A DNA stretch of 43,035 nt from Oscillatoria sp. (lineage in GTDB: Bacteria > Cyanobacteriota > Cyanobacteriia > Cyanobacteriales > Laspinemataceae). The DNA lies in NCBI GenBank assembly GCA_011390515.1, contig JAABSJ010000024.1, positions 1-43,035 on the forward strand. Reading direction: 5' to 3'. A program made the translations under genes and the position numbers. Of this stretch, positions 27,601 through 35,745 are shown one piece after another. A model generated the notes under the pieces. That model worked only from the letters and a program-made list of their open reading frames with translations. It searched no databases and was not told the origin of the DNA. How positions within the stretch are numbered: the stretch's first letter is position 1; every line of letters begins with the position of its first letter.

Positions 27601-30468
27601 CCCCCGTTCTATTTCCCCTACCCGACAAAGATTAAACCCATAATAGGCATAAGCAAAGGCCGCCAAGGACGAATTTCCATATTCCAGGGAGAGCTTGACC
27701 ATCGTCAAAGCCATTCTCGGCACCCATTCTGGCGTCACAATGATCGCCGTCCCCCAGACGCTCATTAAAATCTGCATCGCCGCTAATTTATCCGGTTCTT
27801 CCATCAAGGGAAGCCGGGATAATTCCGCAATATCCCACTGGATCGGAGCTAATTCAGCCAAGGAAACCCCCAACATTTCCAAAACCCTTAAACTGGTATC
27901 AACGGCTTTTTGAAGCTGGTTAATGGCACTATAAGATTGGATGAGAATTTGATAAACTTTAACCCGTTCTAAAAGAGTCCGCCCCTGGTTGAGGACTACC
28001 ACGGCCAGGGCTTCAACTTCAGGGTAATGGGTCGTTAAATATGCCGCTTCTACGGCTTCCAGATGAAGCTGGAGGGTCAAATCATAATCAGTCTGCCAAC
28101 TCTGGGATGGTAATAGCATCAAACCGGAGTTTAAATATTGGGCAGCCAGACTATAAGCACTGGCTGTTTTGGCTTTTTTACCCGCCCATAAATTGAGATA
28201 GGCTAGGTTGATTTTTTCCGATTCTTCCGTCATCAACGCCATCCCCTGATTGAGATGATTAACCCTCATAAATAGGGCGTCATCTAACCAAGCTGAGGGG
28301 TCATTAGGGGCGAGTTCCAACGGATTCGCGCTCCCTTGTAGCAACCGCCCAATTTCTAAGTGTTTCTCGGGTCGTTGGGCTTCGGGAATTAAAGCGTAGG
28401 CGGCTTGTTGAACCCGGTCATGCAAAAATTTAAACTGAATTTTTCCGGGGTCAATCTCCGGCAGCACTCTGAATAATTTATAATGGTCATTGATGGGAAT
28501 GACGAATCCACTTTGAAGGGCGGCAAATAACTGGCTGAATACTACATCGGGTTGCGATCGCGCAATTTGGCTCAAGGTCTCCAAATCAAAGGGACTGCCA
28601 ATACAAGCGGCAAGCTGTAAGAGGGTTTGGGTTTCCAGGCTCAATTTGACCAGTTGACTCGCCATTAAATCTACGACATTATCGGTGATTTCTTGGGCTT
28701 CTATTTGGGCCAAATTCCAGTCCCAAGTTTGGCAGTTGCTACTTAAATAAATCAAGCCGTCCTGATAGAGGGAATTCAAAAATTCCAGGGTAAAAAAGGC
28801 ATTACCCCGGGTTTTGGCATAGACTAAATCGGCTAGGGGTTGGACCAAGGATTGAGGGGAATGCAAGGTGGTTGCCATTAAGTCGGCAACATCAGAAGAA
28901 GTCAGATTGTCCAGGGTGATCGTGATCAGGTTGGGGAATTCGGTTTCCATAAGGGCCTTGGTCAACATTAGGGGATGGGTCCGATCCACTTCGCAATCGC
29001 GATAGGCCCCAATTACTAACAAAAATTGCAAATCGCGATCGCTTAGAATTGCCTCCAACAAGGTTAAAGAAGCCAGATCCGACCACTGGAGGTCATCGAG
29101 AAAAATCACCAGAGGATGTTCGCGATCGCAGAGGGCTTTTAAAAAGTTTTGAACCACCCAATGCAACCGATTTTGAGCTTCTTGTCCCCCCAACTCTGCC
29201 ACGGGAGATTGAGGTCCGATAATTTTTTCTAAATTCGGAATCATCTCCATTAAAACCTGCCCGGTATGACCGAGGGCGGCTAAAATACGACTGCGCCATT
29301 CATAAAAGGCGGTTTCCGGTTCCCCTAAGATAAAATTACAAAACTCATTGAAGGCTTGAATAATCCCTAAATAAGGAATATTTCTTTGGTATTGGTCAAA
29401 TTTTCCCGCAATAAAGTTACCCCGTTTAGCGGCGACGGGTTTATGCAGTTCTCGGACTAAAGCGGATTTACCCACCCCGGCATATCCCGCCACGAGAATC
29501 AGTTCCCGATTCCCCTCGGCAGTGCGATCAAATGCCGCCAATAAGGTCTGAATTTGAGACTCGCGTCCATACAACTGTTGGGGTAATTGAAATCGGTCCG
29601 AACGGTCCTGCTGTCCCAAATTCAAGCTGCTGATGCTGTTCTCGGTCTGAAGTTGGCGCAAACATTCTTCTAAATCCGCCTTCAATCCCCATCCCGATTG
29701 ATAGCGGTCTTCGGCATTTTTAGCCATTAATTTGGCAATTAAGTTAGACAGGGTGGCCGGAATTTGGGGTTTAACAGTTTGCAGAGAAATGGGCGGTTTG
29801 GCAATATGACTATGAACCCATTCCATCGGGTCCTGACTCTGGAAGGGTAAGGTCCCGCTTAACAGGTGGTAAAAGGTGACACCCAGGGAATAAAAATCCG
29901 TGCGATAGTCAATGCAGCGATTCATTCGCCCGGTTTGTTCCGGGGACATATAGGATAAAGTGCCTTCGAGACGATTGGCATTTTGGAAACTGGGATTTTC
30001 CTGGGATAACACGGATGAAATCCCAAAATCGATAATTTTGACTTGATTCGTCTGGGGATTTAGGACAATGTTACTGGGGTTAATGTCTTTATGAATGATG
30101 TTTTTGTCGTGAATTTGTGAGAGAATTTCAGTGATGGCAATGGCTAATTTAAAAAAATCTAGCAGTTCTAGTTTTCCGGCAATTTTTAACCGACTTAAGG
30201 ATTCGGCCCCAACATCTTCTAGGAGGAGAAAGGGACTGTTGCCTTCGTTGCTGAAGCCATAGACTTGGGGGATTCCGGATAAGTTTAGCGATCGCGTCAC
30301 TTCATATTCGCGCCAAAACCACCCCAACCGCTCTGGGGAAGAATAGGCATTTCTTAGCATTTTCACAATTACGGGTTGTCCCGATGATTGCAGGGACCCG
30401 CGATACACTTCAGAATTAGTGCTTTCGTACAGTTTTTGGGTTAAAGAAACGTCTGAAAGGGTAATCAT
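21682..30468 (-). CDS. Giant Ser/Thr kinase-ATPase-sensor histidine kinase-receiver protein
   Basis: A 2928-residue cytosolic protein. Residues 5-275: Ser/Thr kinase with Lys36, HKDINPSN (126-133), DFG (147-149) and SPEQTG. Residues 297-600: AAA_16-type ATPase, Walker A GYAGVGKSA (328-336), Walker B VIFLDDLQWSD. Residues 610-1290: helical, TPR-like. GAF at about 1330-1490; six PAS domains between about 1490 and 2265; second GAF at about 2275-2435. HisKA has His2463 in MSHELRSPLN; the ATPase domain has DTGPGI and GTGLGL; the receiver (2718-2835) has Asp2768. A helical tail follows. This is the trifunctional kinase type of filamentous cyanobacteria (HstK-like), longer than usual because of the extra PAS domains. 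ATG at 30468 with GAGG upstream. It stands as its own unit; the signal is unknown. Confidence 0.93.
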   Translation of the reverse strand: MITLSDVSLTQKLYESTNSEVYRGSLQSSGQPVIVKMLRNAYSSPERLGWFWREYEVTRSLNLSGIPQVYGFSNEGNSPFLLLEDVGAESLSRLKIAGKLELLDFFKLAIAITEILSQIHDKNIIHKDINPSNIVLNPQTNQVKIIDFGISSVLSQENPSFQNANRLEGTLSYMSPEQTGRMNRCIDYRTDFYSLGVTFYHLLSGTLPFQSQDPMEWVHSHIAKPPISLQTVKPQIPATLSNLIAKLMAKNAEDRYQSGWGLKADLEECLRQLQTENSISSLNLGQQDRSDRFQLPQQLYGRESQIQTLLAAFDRTAEGNRELILVAGYAGVGKSALVRELHKPVAAKRGNFIAGKFDQYQRNIPYLGIIQAFNEFCNFILGEPETAFYEWRSRILAALGHTGQVLMEMIPNLEKIIGPQSPVAELGGQEAQNRLHWVVQNFLKALCDREHPLVIFLDDLQWSDLASLTLLEAILSDRDLQFLLVIGAYRDCEVDRTHPLMLTKALMETEFPNLITITLDNLTSSDVADLMATTLHSPQSLVQPLADLVYAKTRGNAFFTLEFLNSLYQDGLIYLSSNCQTWDWNLAQIEAQEITDNVVDLMASQLVKLSLETQTLLQLAACIGSPFDLETLSQIARSQPDVVFSQLFAALQSGFVIPINDHYKLFRVLPEIDPGKIQFKFLHDRVQQAAYALIPEAQRPEKHLEIGRLLQGSANPLELAPNDPSAWLDDALFMRVNHLNQGMALMTEESEKINLAYLNLWAGKKAKTASAYSLAAQYLNSGLMLLPSQSWQTDYDLTLQLHLEAVEAAYLTTHYPEVEALAVVVLNQGRTLLERVKVYQILIQSYSAINQLQKAVDTSLRVLEMLGVSLAELAPIQWDIAELSRLPLMEEPDKLAAMQILMSVWGTAIIVTPEWVPRMALTMVKLSLEYGNSSLAAFAYAYYGFNLCRVGEIERGYQLGQFALELLEEFESAESRCKVHHIFNGFIRHWQEPLPEVLAGLRKTVRLGLETGDLEYTCYATMQYSCYSLLSGEPLKKVIKKHKDSLQIIEKHQQNIQWYYTKIWLQLALNLRKKASEIGRLNGEAFDDNQDLETLTQNKSDTSLFCFHLAQGMLSYYLKDGQKAVESLTLAAQYEAAIASLMPLGQLPFYDSLARLALYPALEESQQQDFLERVECNQIRLQDWANSGPMSYQHKYDLVAAETARILGQNWQAAELYERAIFGAREHHFLQEEALAYELAGAFYHHRGMMQIAELYIRKADALYQQWQGGAKVQQLSGQYPQWLDKPHKQRIPENFSKTQSETIQSTSSNPELVLDLVSVLKSSAALTREIEIDKLMGALMKILIENAGAQKGYLIGEENGEWMVQAAIDENLVTTQPGIPLNAIGEGTDQHDLLSGAIVRYVIRTRETVALNNATGEGAFRGDRYIRRQQPKSILCMPILDRAKLSGIIYLENNLISGAFPSDRLEVLKFLSVQAAISLENAKLYTSLRQSESKFNQILEALPIGISALDPTGKYHYMNQAGQELLGQIPPQISLEEVSTVYQIYRAGTNRLYPYEQLPGILALQGEALMAEDLEMERGGERIPIQVYSTPIFDESGQVIYAINAFTDISDRKQAEKLIADYNYTLEVQVAERTEALRQSEEQFRNAFESAAVGMGLVTLNGQLLDVNTAICQMLGYSKSELLALTIQEITYPEDLESDRSHLDELVEGEISYYHREKRYQHKSGKIIWGLLSVSLVRDRDNQPLYTIQQIQNITLRKKLEVNLQQKTEEIDRFFTMSLDLLCIGDLDGYYRRASLGWERTLGYSIAELEGRLFKIFDLVHPDDLDLTITAMADLSDGREMINVINRYRHKNGSYRWIEWRSMPVGDLIYATARDITESREAEEKLRHSEANLAKAQEIAHIGSWEFDPGTQSTLWSDELYRIYGLEPSPTPPSLEPIHPRIHPETPGLEQREIQDKLRCGEPWELKQQIQRPSGEIREIEVRGEPVFDREGRLVKWVGTVHDITDRQQIEAKLRQSEAALREAQRIAHIGSWELVLNSQKLTASEEWFQMFGVDSADPESAYPEHFNAIHPEDRVQLQENLNRAIFAGTSYQMDLRIMEGDRIFRYLEARGEAVRDERGSVIHLRGTVLDITERKRTVLALSESEERFRSAFDYAGIGMAIVGLDGRWLKVNRAVCEIIGYSESELLTLDFQTITHPEDLESDLNYVTQLLQGEIRSYQLEKRYIHKHGYFVWGLLTASLVRTTEGEPLHFISQIQDVSLQKQAEQILRSQMQREQVLSQFVQSIRNSLELTTISFSAAHESGRLLGADVVKILQYFPEEQLWRNVAEYCPFDSLPSTLDLDIPDTGNPLTQTLKGLQPVALSGWEPHPDDPRMELIGNLAGHWLILPLQMGPGVWGALCLARNLSQSPWDSTEMELLLAIANQLAIALNQAELYQQVEKAREAADTANEAKSAFLANMSHELRSPLNAILGFAQLLLSNPSLSEDAKENVAIIHRSGEHLLTLINDILDLAKIEAGRTTIVETNFNLSHLLDDLQSMFRLKAQSKGLDFVVEQSPEVPEYIRTDEIKLRQVLINLIGNGIKFTQRGRICVAMRGIPPSGRSSLSEPDPLEPPTLTLRCEVSDTGPGIAGEELDHLFQPFVQTSTGVAAREGTGLGLSISRKFVELMGGSIEVRSQIGEGSTFSFEIPVTVAAEIESKPLPPQRRAVALEPNQPQYRILIADDRPDNRTFVIKCLQPFGFDLLESSNGQEAIKLWEEWEPHLIFMDLRMPVMDGYEATQQIKGSMKGQGTAIVALTASYLEQENMVGLSCGFDGFIRKPFRDTELFDCLSEQLGVRFVYEDPGADPSPTQDVPPVHLMEIDWSDIPIDWLNSFDLATKSCDVELMGTLLDEISDYHESFANTLTNWTQNFEFEQILSLIKSVLDSP

Positions 30469-31782
30469 TAGACCTCAATTTCCAGCAAAAAAGTTGATTG
30501 AATCCTGAGCAAATTCCACAGGCGATCGCTTGAAAAAGGTCGGTACAGTAACGGCAGGACAAGGGGGTTTTTTGACCCCGGATCTAACTCATGCAGGCTC
30601 AAAACAGGGCGGTGAAACCCGGTTTTTTGTTGATGAGGTCTCATCCTGTACTGAAAAAGCGACTTGGGCGATCGCACTCAGCTAATCGATTTCCCCCGAG
30701 CATTGATACTCCATACGGTATTCAAAGGTCTATAAAAACCCACACCCTCAAGGGTGGGGCTATACAGACGAAGCCAGCGGGCGCGGCGTCATCCATAAAA
30801 TCGACTTTTTACAACCGGATTTGGTATGACTCGGAGTTAGGGCCGTTTGATGTTCAATCCACTGTGGAGCTTTTTTCTAACACAGGACTGCGCCATGCCC
30901 TGAAGTAGATACATTCAGGTGTGTTTGATGTACAACCTCACCGACAGATGGGATGACATCTCGATGAAAAGTCTCAGTCCTGTCCGCAGTTTGCCGACAG
31001 AAGTTTTCTGGCAATTATCCCCCCATTCAAGTCAGAGGATGAATGGGGGGGCATCTTCACTGGATGGAAACTCATCAAACGGTCCCAAGGGATCAATTCC
31101 GCACCCCTACAGAAAAATAAACCTTCCTGTAGGGGTGCGGGTGATCCCCGTCACCTTCTTTGTGGCGTCCCCGAGGGCATGGGGTGCAACCAAGATGGTG
31201 ACGGAAGGCAACTGCCTCCCTGAATTGATTTAGCAACGGAATCGGCTTAGAAATCAGCACCGATTGGGCTGGATATCTTGTTCTTGACAGAGAAAGATTC
31301 TAAAGGTATAATGTCATGATTGTCATCAGTTAGATTGGGTATCCTAATCGGGACAAAGGCTAATATGGGTGTTTTAATTATAAACATAACCAACCCTTTG
31401 TAAATGTCAAGAAGTTAGACAACCTGATTTCCCCGAATTGCCCAGCAAGCCCCTACAAACTCTGGATTTGCTGCTTATGGGCAAATCATCATGGTAAGTT
31501 TGTCAAGAGGGTCTGTAACGACCTCGGGACCCTGGGAGTTTGAGCAGCAGGACTTACACCTTATTATTATTTAAGCGCCAAACCTGATGATGTAGGCGGG
31601 AGAAAGCGAATCAACCCGACATTATTATCGGTTTTCTGGGTCAGTCTTCCGCAGGCCCTGGCTCTCTAACCCCGGGGAATCGTGATAGCTTGGAATGAAC
31701 CCCTCAAGAGAGTATCCAGAAAATATAAAGAACTGATAAAGACCCCAGCGGAAATCCCCGGAAGAAGATCGCTCTGCTCCAG
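30469..31782. other. Long intergenic region, no credible gene
   Basis: 1314 bp between the giant kinase and the stand-alone receiver. It contains one MITE (30713-30827) and two hairpins: 31019-31029 with 31040-31050 (CCCCCCATTCA), and 31099-31112 with 31127-31140 (CCGCACCCCTACAG, 14-bp stem). The open frames here (30591-30908, 30919-31233) lack recognisable domains and run across repeats. The remainder from about 31210 is ordinary AT-richer sequence in which I see nothing. Confidence 0.65.
30713..30827. mobile_element. MITE of the ATACCAAATCCGGTTG family, reverse orientation
   Basis: It aligns along its length with the complement of 21229-21350: TCAAAGGTCTATAAAAACCC, ACACCCTCAAGGGTGGGGCT, ACAGACGAAGCC, and the right end ACAACCGGATTTGGTAT. 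The left end is shortened by about 11 bases. No coding capacity. Confidence 0.7.
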
Positions 31783-32160
31783 TTATTCCCACCCCAGCAT
31801 AGAGGCGATCGTCTGGGATAGGGTGAGAGAATTGAAGGGTTTAGAAATAGCACCCGCGACTTTTAACTGCTTAAGCTGATGCTGTGTAAACCACAGGGCT
31901 TTGGCGGTCAATAAAACCACCGGAATTGACTTCGACTGGGGGTTTCCTTTGAGGCGATCGAGAAAAGCAAAGCCATCCATTCCTGGCATGGAAATATCCA
32001 GAACGATCGCATCTGGTTGCTCTGTGGCAGCCAGTTTTAACCCATCTTGCGCCGATGGCGCTAATAACACTCGCCATCCCCCGAGGTCTTCTAAGCAAAT
32101 TTGGACCACCTCGCGAACTGTAATTTCATCATCAACTACTAAAATTAGTTTCTCATTCAT
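31783..32160 (-). CDS. Stand-alone response regulator (CheY/RcaF-like receiver)
   Basis: A 125-residue single receiver domain. It shows the acidic pair in LVVDDE, phospho-acceptor Asp55 in AIVLDISMPGMDG, the threonine in VVLLTAKA and the lysine in AISKPF; there is no output domain. I chose the ATG at 32160 (MNEKLILVV), with GAGGTGGC upstream; the frame extends 41 codons further (to 32283), but that stretch does not look like protein. Such receivers act as phosphate shuttles or bind partner proteins. It follows the five-PAS kinase on the same strand after a 774-bp gap, next to a regulator with an Hpt domain, so it is a natural candidate for the middle step of a relay. Confidence 0.88.
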   Translation of the reverse strand: MNEKLILVVDDEITVREVVQICLEDLGGWRVLLAPSAQDGLKLAATEQPDAIVLDISMPGMDGFAFLDRLKGNPQSKSIPVVLLTAKALWFTQHQLKQLKVAGAISKPFNSLTLSQTIASMLGWE

Positions 32161-32934
32161 AGCCAAGCCACCTCTAAGTCCAATAAACATTAGGAAAATG
32201 GCAATCAACCGGGTTGAAATTGGGTGACGAAGGGCTAGATTTTCCAACTCAATACGCTCAGAGAAAACCCTTCCGGCTTTCACGATTCTTTGCTATTCAC
32301 TGTTCTCCCCCTGAAACACTTTGTTTAGGTATTCTATCCGAACCCTAATGCAGTCTAGGGAATCAGCTAGATTACCTTTTCCCCTCCGAGAGAGGATTCT
32401 CTATGATCCGGGAGAATTTGTCAATCACTGAATTTTATCCACCCAGGCCGGTGCGGGGATCACTAACCCGGAGTTTAATCTAAATTTGACCTTTCCAAGT
32501 CATGATTTGAAGACAAAACCCCGGTTCCCCACAGGAAAGAGGCGATCGCTTCTCCCCGGGATTGATCACGGATTGAGCGGCTTTATATAAGTCTTTTCAA
32601 TCAAAGAGTTAAGGGTAATTTATCAATAATGGGAACGGGTGTGAAGCGATCGCCTTGGGGTCCGCACTTCCTCAAAGGGAACTAACAATCCCCGGGTCCA
32701 ATTTTAATCGTTCAAAACCAGCCAGGATTTCCTCCCTTTCACCTCCGGGCTTTAAAGTCAATCGTTTTACAGCACTTCTTGGGAATAGAGGATGAGCTTT
32801 GAGATTGAGTATTTGATCCCCAAGGATCTCAGGGAGTCCAGTGCATTCAATCCACGGAATCGTTGCCTGTTCATTTAGATTACCCGATCAACATGAAGAA
32901 CCGATTAAGAAACCTCATTTCCAGATTCCTCGCA
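32161..32934. other. Intergenic region with nothing identifiable
   Basis: 774 bp with HIP1-type sites (for example at about 32543 and 32646). I see no gene, tandem repeat or strong hairpin. It separates the five-PAS kinase from the receiver gene, so the latter probably has its own promoter here. Confidence 0.5.
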
Positions 32935-35745
32935 TCAACTGGGAGGATCGTCCAGGGTAAAGTAAAAGGTACTCCCCTCACCGAGGGTACTTTCGACCCA
33001 TAAGCGGCCTCCATGTTGATGGACGATGCGCTGACAAATGGTCAATCCTAACCCGGTTCCCCCTTTTTGCCGGGAGTCGGAGGCATCTACCTGTTGGAAG
33101 GGGTTAAAAATCATCTCGACTTTATCCGGTGGAATGCCTCGACCGGAATCGCGGACGGCGAATAGCACTCCTTGCCATTGGGGTTGAACCGTCAGGGTAA
33201 TGATACTTTGAGGGGGAGAAAATTTAATGGCATTACTGAGCAAATTGGTCAAAATTTGCTGAAGGGCATCGGGAGAGGCCCAGACGGTGGCGGTTTTGGG
33301 GGGTAAGGAGAAGCGGACGCCTTCTTTGTCAGCGATCGCCTGAACACCTTCTACCGCTTGGGCGATCGCCGTTGCCGCATCACAGCGTTCCTTGACTAAT
33401 TCCAGACGACCGGACTCCAGACGCTCTAAATCCAGGATATCATTGACCAGACGCACCAAGCGATCGCTATCGGTGAGGGCAATTTCTAACATTCGCTGGA
33501 CTCGTTCGGGCTTATTTTGATACATCCCACTGGCAAGCAGTCCGATCGCCCCGCGAATCGAAGTGAGGGGCGTGCGGATTTCGTGAGAAACAATCGAGAT
33601 AAATTCATTTTTCATCCGCTCAATTTGACGGCGTTCGCTAATATCCCGGGCGATGGTAGAAATCCCGATCATCTGACCCTGACCCTCTTTCACCGGCGAA
33701 ATCGTCAAGGCGACATGAATCAAAGTCTGATTCTTTCGCATCCGCACCGTTTCAAACTGTTGCACCGATTCACCCTGGACAATTTTCTCCAGCAGAGTGC
33801 TTTCCTCAGAGTGGCGATCGCTCGGTACAATTAGGGTCAAAATCGACTGCCCGATCGCCTCTGCGGCAGAGTACCCAAATAACCGTTGAGCACTGGCATT
33901 CCAACTGACCACAGTCCCATCCAGGGTTTTGCTAAAAATCGCATCCTCCGAATCCTCCACGATCGCCGCCAGTTGAGATAACGCCGCGTCGGTGCGCTTG
34001 CGATCGCTAATATCGCGCAAAATTGCCGTAAAAATTTGCTCCCCATCAATCTCCAACTTAGAAATCGACGCTTCTGCCGGAAACTCCGTCCCATCGGCAC
34101 GAAGGGCGGTAATTTCAGTCCGTTCTCCCATCGATTGTGCCCGACCCGAGGTTTTGCCAAAATTCTCGACTCGGACACGGTGATTGCTGACAAAGCGACT
34201 CGGTATCAACAGGTCCAAGGGTTGACCCAAAACCTCCAGAGCACCATAGCCAAAAATGCGTTCTGCACCTTGATTAAACAGGGTAATTCGTTGGTTCCCA
34301 TCCACCGAAATGATCCCATCTCGGGCAATTTCCACCAACCCAGCTAATCGCGCTTGAGAGGCTTGGATTGCTCGTTCTGCGGTTTTGCGATCGGTGATAT
34401 CCATTGCCAATCCCGCTACTCTCACTAATTTTCCCGCCTGATCCCGAATGGGAAAAGCGCGAGAATGAATCCAGCGCAGGGAACCGTCGGGAAGCCAGAT
34501 CCGATACTCTTGGTCATATTCCCCGTTTAAATATTTTTGACTCACCCCCTGTTCCACTCGGGGGCGGTCTTCGGGATGAATTGCATCCAGCCAGTCGTCG
34601 GGGTTGTGATACAGGGTTTCACAACGGCGACCCCAGATCTTTTCATAAGCCGGATTGATGTAGAGCAGTTGTTTGCTGTTGAGGTCCGCACACCAGAAGA
34701 CATCTCGAATATTTTCCGCCAACTGACGGAACCGAGACTCACTTTCGCGCAGGTTGGCTTCAGCTTGGTGGCGACGGGTAATATTGTTGTTAATTTCCAG
34801 CACTTGTAGGGGTTGCTGAAATTCATCGTACTGCAAGACCCAGCGCGCAGCCACGATTAAGGGTTGGCTGTGGGGTGGGGTATGGGTAATTTCTCCTTCC
34901 CAATATCCCACCCTCAGAAGTTCGGCTTCGATTTCAGCCCGGGGTTGGGGAAATTGGGAGGCGAAGAGTTGGTGAGAAATTTGCCCGATCGCCTCGGATT
35001 TGGAAATGCCATACATTCGTTCTGCACCCCGGTTCCAAAAGGTGATCCGACCCTTGAGGTCTCGGGTGAGAATCGTATCATGGGCTAACTCTAATAACTG
35101 GGCTTGTTGTTGCAGGAGTTGCTCGGTTTGCTGACGTTCGGTGAGTTCCTGTTGCAGGCGATCGGTGAGGGCGCTTAGTTGGGCGGTCCGTTCGGCGACT
35201 CGGGTTTCGAGTTCCAGGTTGGTTTGTTGCACCCTGGCTTCGGTTTGTTTCCGATCGGTGATATCCGTGGCCATACTAATCGCCACTCGCCGTCCATCGG
35301 CAAGGGTTCCCAGGGAGGCACAGGTAAACTCCCAGGTCCGCTGTTGGCGAGTTTTGGTGGTGATGGTGTATTCCGCCTTGGCGATCCGTTGCTGCAAATC
35401 GTAGAGTTGGGCAATGGCCCTTTGCACCTTTTGCGAGCAGTCAGGATGAGCTTGCTGAGTCCAGTGGGCGATCGTGGGTATGTCGCGATGATGGTATCCG
35501 CTCAGATCGGTCCAAGCTTTGTTGATTTGGATGATTTCCCCATCTTGGGTATGGATCATCAGGGGGAGGGGGGCGAGATTTAGGATGTAGCGAACTCGAT
35601 GTTCATCCGCCGATAACGGGATTGAGGTTGGGGATGCCTCCGGCACGAGGGTCTCCCCGCCCAGGCGATCGACTTCCCGGCGCAGTTGTTGGAGTTCGGC
35701 AATCAGTTGTGCTTGGCTTTTATCCCAGTCGGAAATGCCGTTCAT
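32935..35745 (-). CDS. Sensor histidine kinase with five PAS domains
   Basis: A 936-residue soluble kinase. A short coiled coil (8-30) is followed by PAS domains at about 48-167, 210-328, 335-455, 465-583 and 590-710, several ending in the PAC-type DITDRK linker. A coiled coil lies at about 165-215. HisKA has His721 in FISIVSHEIRTPLTS. The ATPase domain has the N box around NLLSNAIKF, DSGRGI (866-871) and GTGLGL. It has no receiver of its own, so phosphate must go to a separate protein. Its ATG overlaps the stop of the 634-residue regulator (ATGA), so the pair is co-translated and very likely cognate. No chromophore-binding motif is visible. The stimulus could be redox or a small ligand sensed by PAS. 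Confidence 0.93.
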   Translation of the reverse strand: MNGISDWDKSQAQLIAELQQLRREVDRLGGETLVPEASPTSIPLSADEHRVRYILNLAPLPLMIHTQDGEIIQINKAWTDLSGYHHRDIPTIAHWTQQAHPDCSQKVQRAIAQLYDLQQRIAKAEYTITTKTRQQRTWEFTCASLGTLADGRRVAISMATDITDRKQTEARVQQTNLELETRVAERTAQLSALTDRLQQELTERQQTEQLLQQQAQLLELAHDTILTRDLKGRITFWNRGAERMYGISKSEAIGQISHQLFASQFPQPRAEIEAELLRVGYWEGEITHTPPHSQPLIVAARWVLQYDEFQQPLQVLEINNNITRRHQAEANLRESESRFRQLAENIRDVFWCADLNSKQLLYINPAYEKIWGRRCETLYHNPDDWLDAIHPEDRPRVEQGVSQKYLNGEYDQEYRIWLPDGSLRWIHSRAFPIRDQAGKLVRVAGLAMDITDRKTAERAIQASQARLAGLVEIARDGIISVDGNQRITLFNQGAERIFGYGALEVLGQPLDLLIPSRFVSNHRVRVENFGKTSGRAQSMGERTEITALRADGTEFPAEASISKLEIDGEQIFTAILRDISDRKRTDAALSQLAAIVEDSEDAIFSKTLDGTVVSWNASAQRLFGYSAAEAIGQSILTLIVPSDRHSEESTLLEKIVQGESVQQFETVRMRKNQTLIHVALTISPVKEGQGQMIGISTIARDISERRQIERMKNEFISIVSHEIRTPLTSIRGAIGLLASGMYQNKPERVQRMLEIALTDSDRLVRLVNDILDLERLESGRLELVKERCDAATAIAQAVEGVQAIADKEGVRFSLPPKTATVWASPDALQQILTNLLSNAIKFSPPQSIITLTVQPQWQGVLFAVRDSGRGIPPDKVEMIFNPFQQVDASDSRQKGGTGLGLTICQRIVHQHGGRLWVESTLGEGSTFYFTLDDPPS

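Noticed and set aside
31099..31140. Rho-independent terminator from a 14-bp stem
   Set aside because: No T tract follows on either strand and no gene ends nearby; it looks like a dispersed palindrome.
32161..32283. N-terminal extension of the stand-alone receiver (41 more residues)
   Set aside because: The receiver fold begins right after the ATG at 32160, which has a ribosome binding site; the extension has no family counterpart.
32935..35745. Phytochrome-type (RcaE) light sensor
   Set aside because: No GAF/PHY domains and no bilin-attachment cysteine motif; only PAS domains precede the kinase core.
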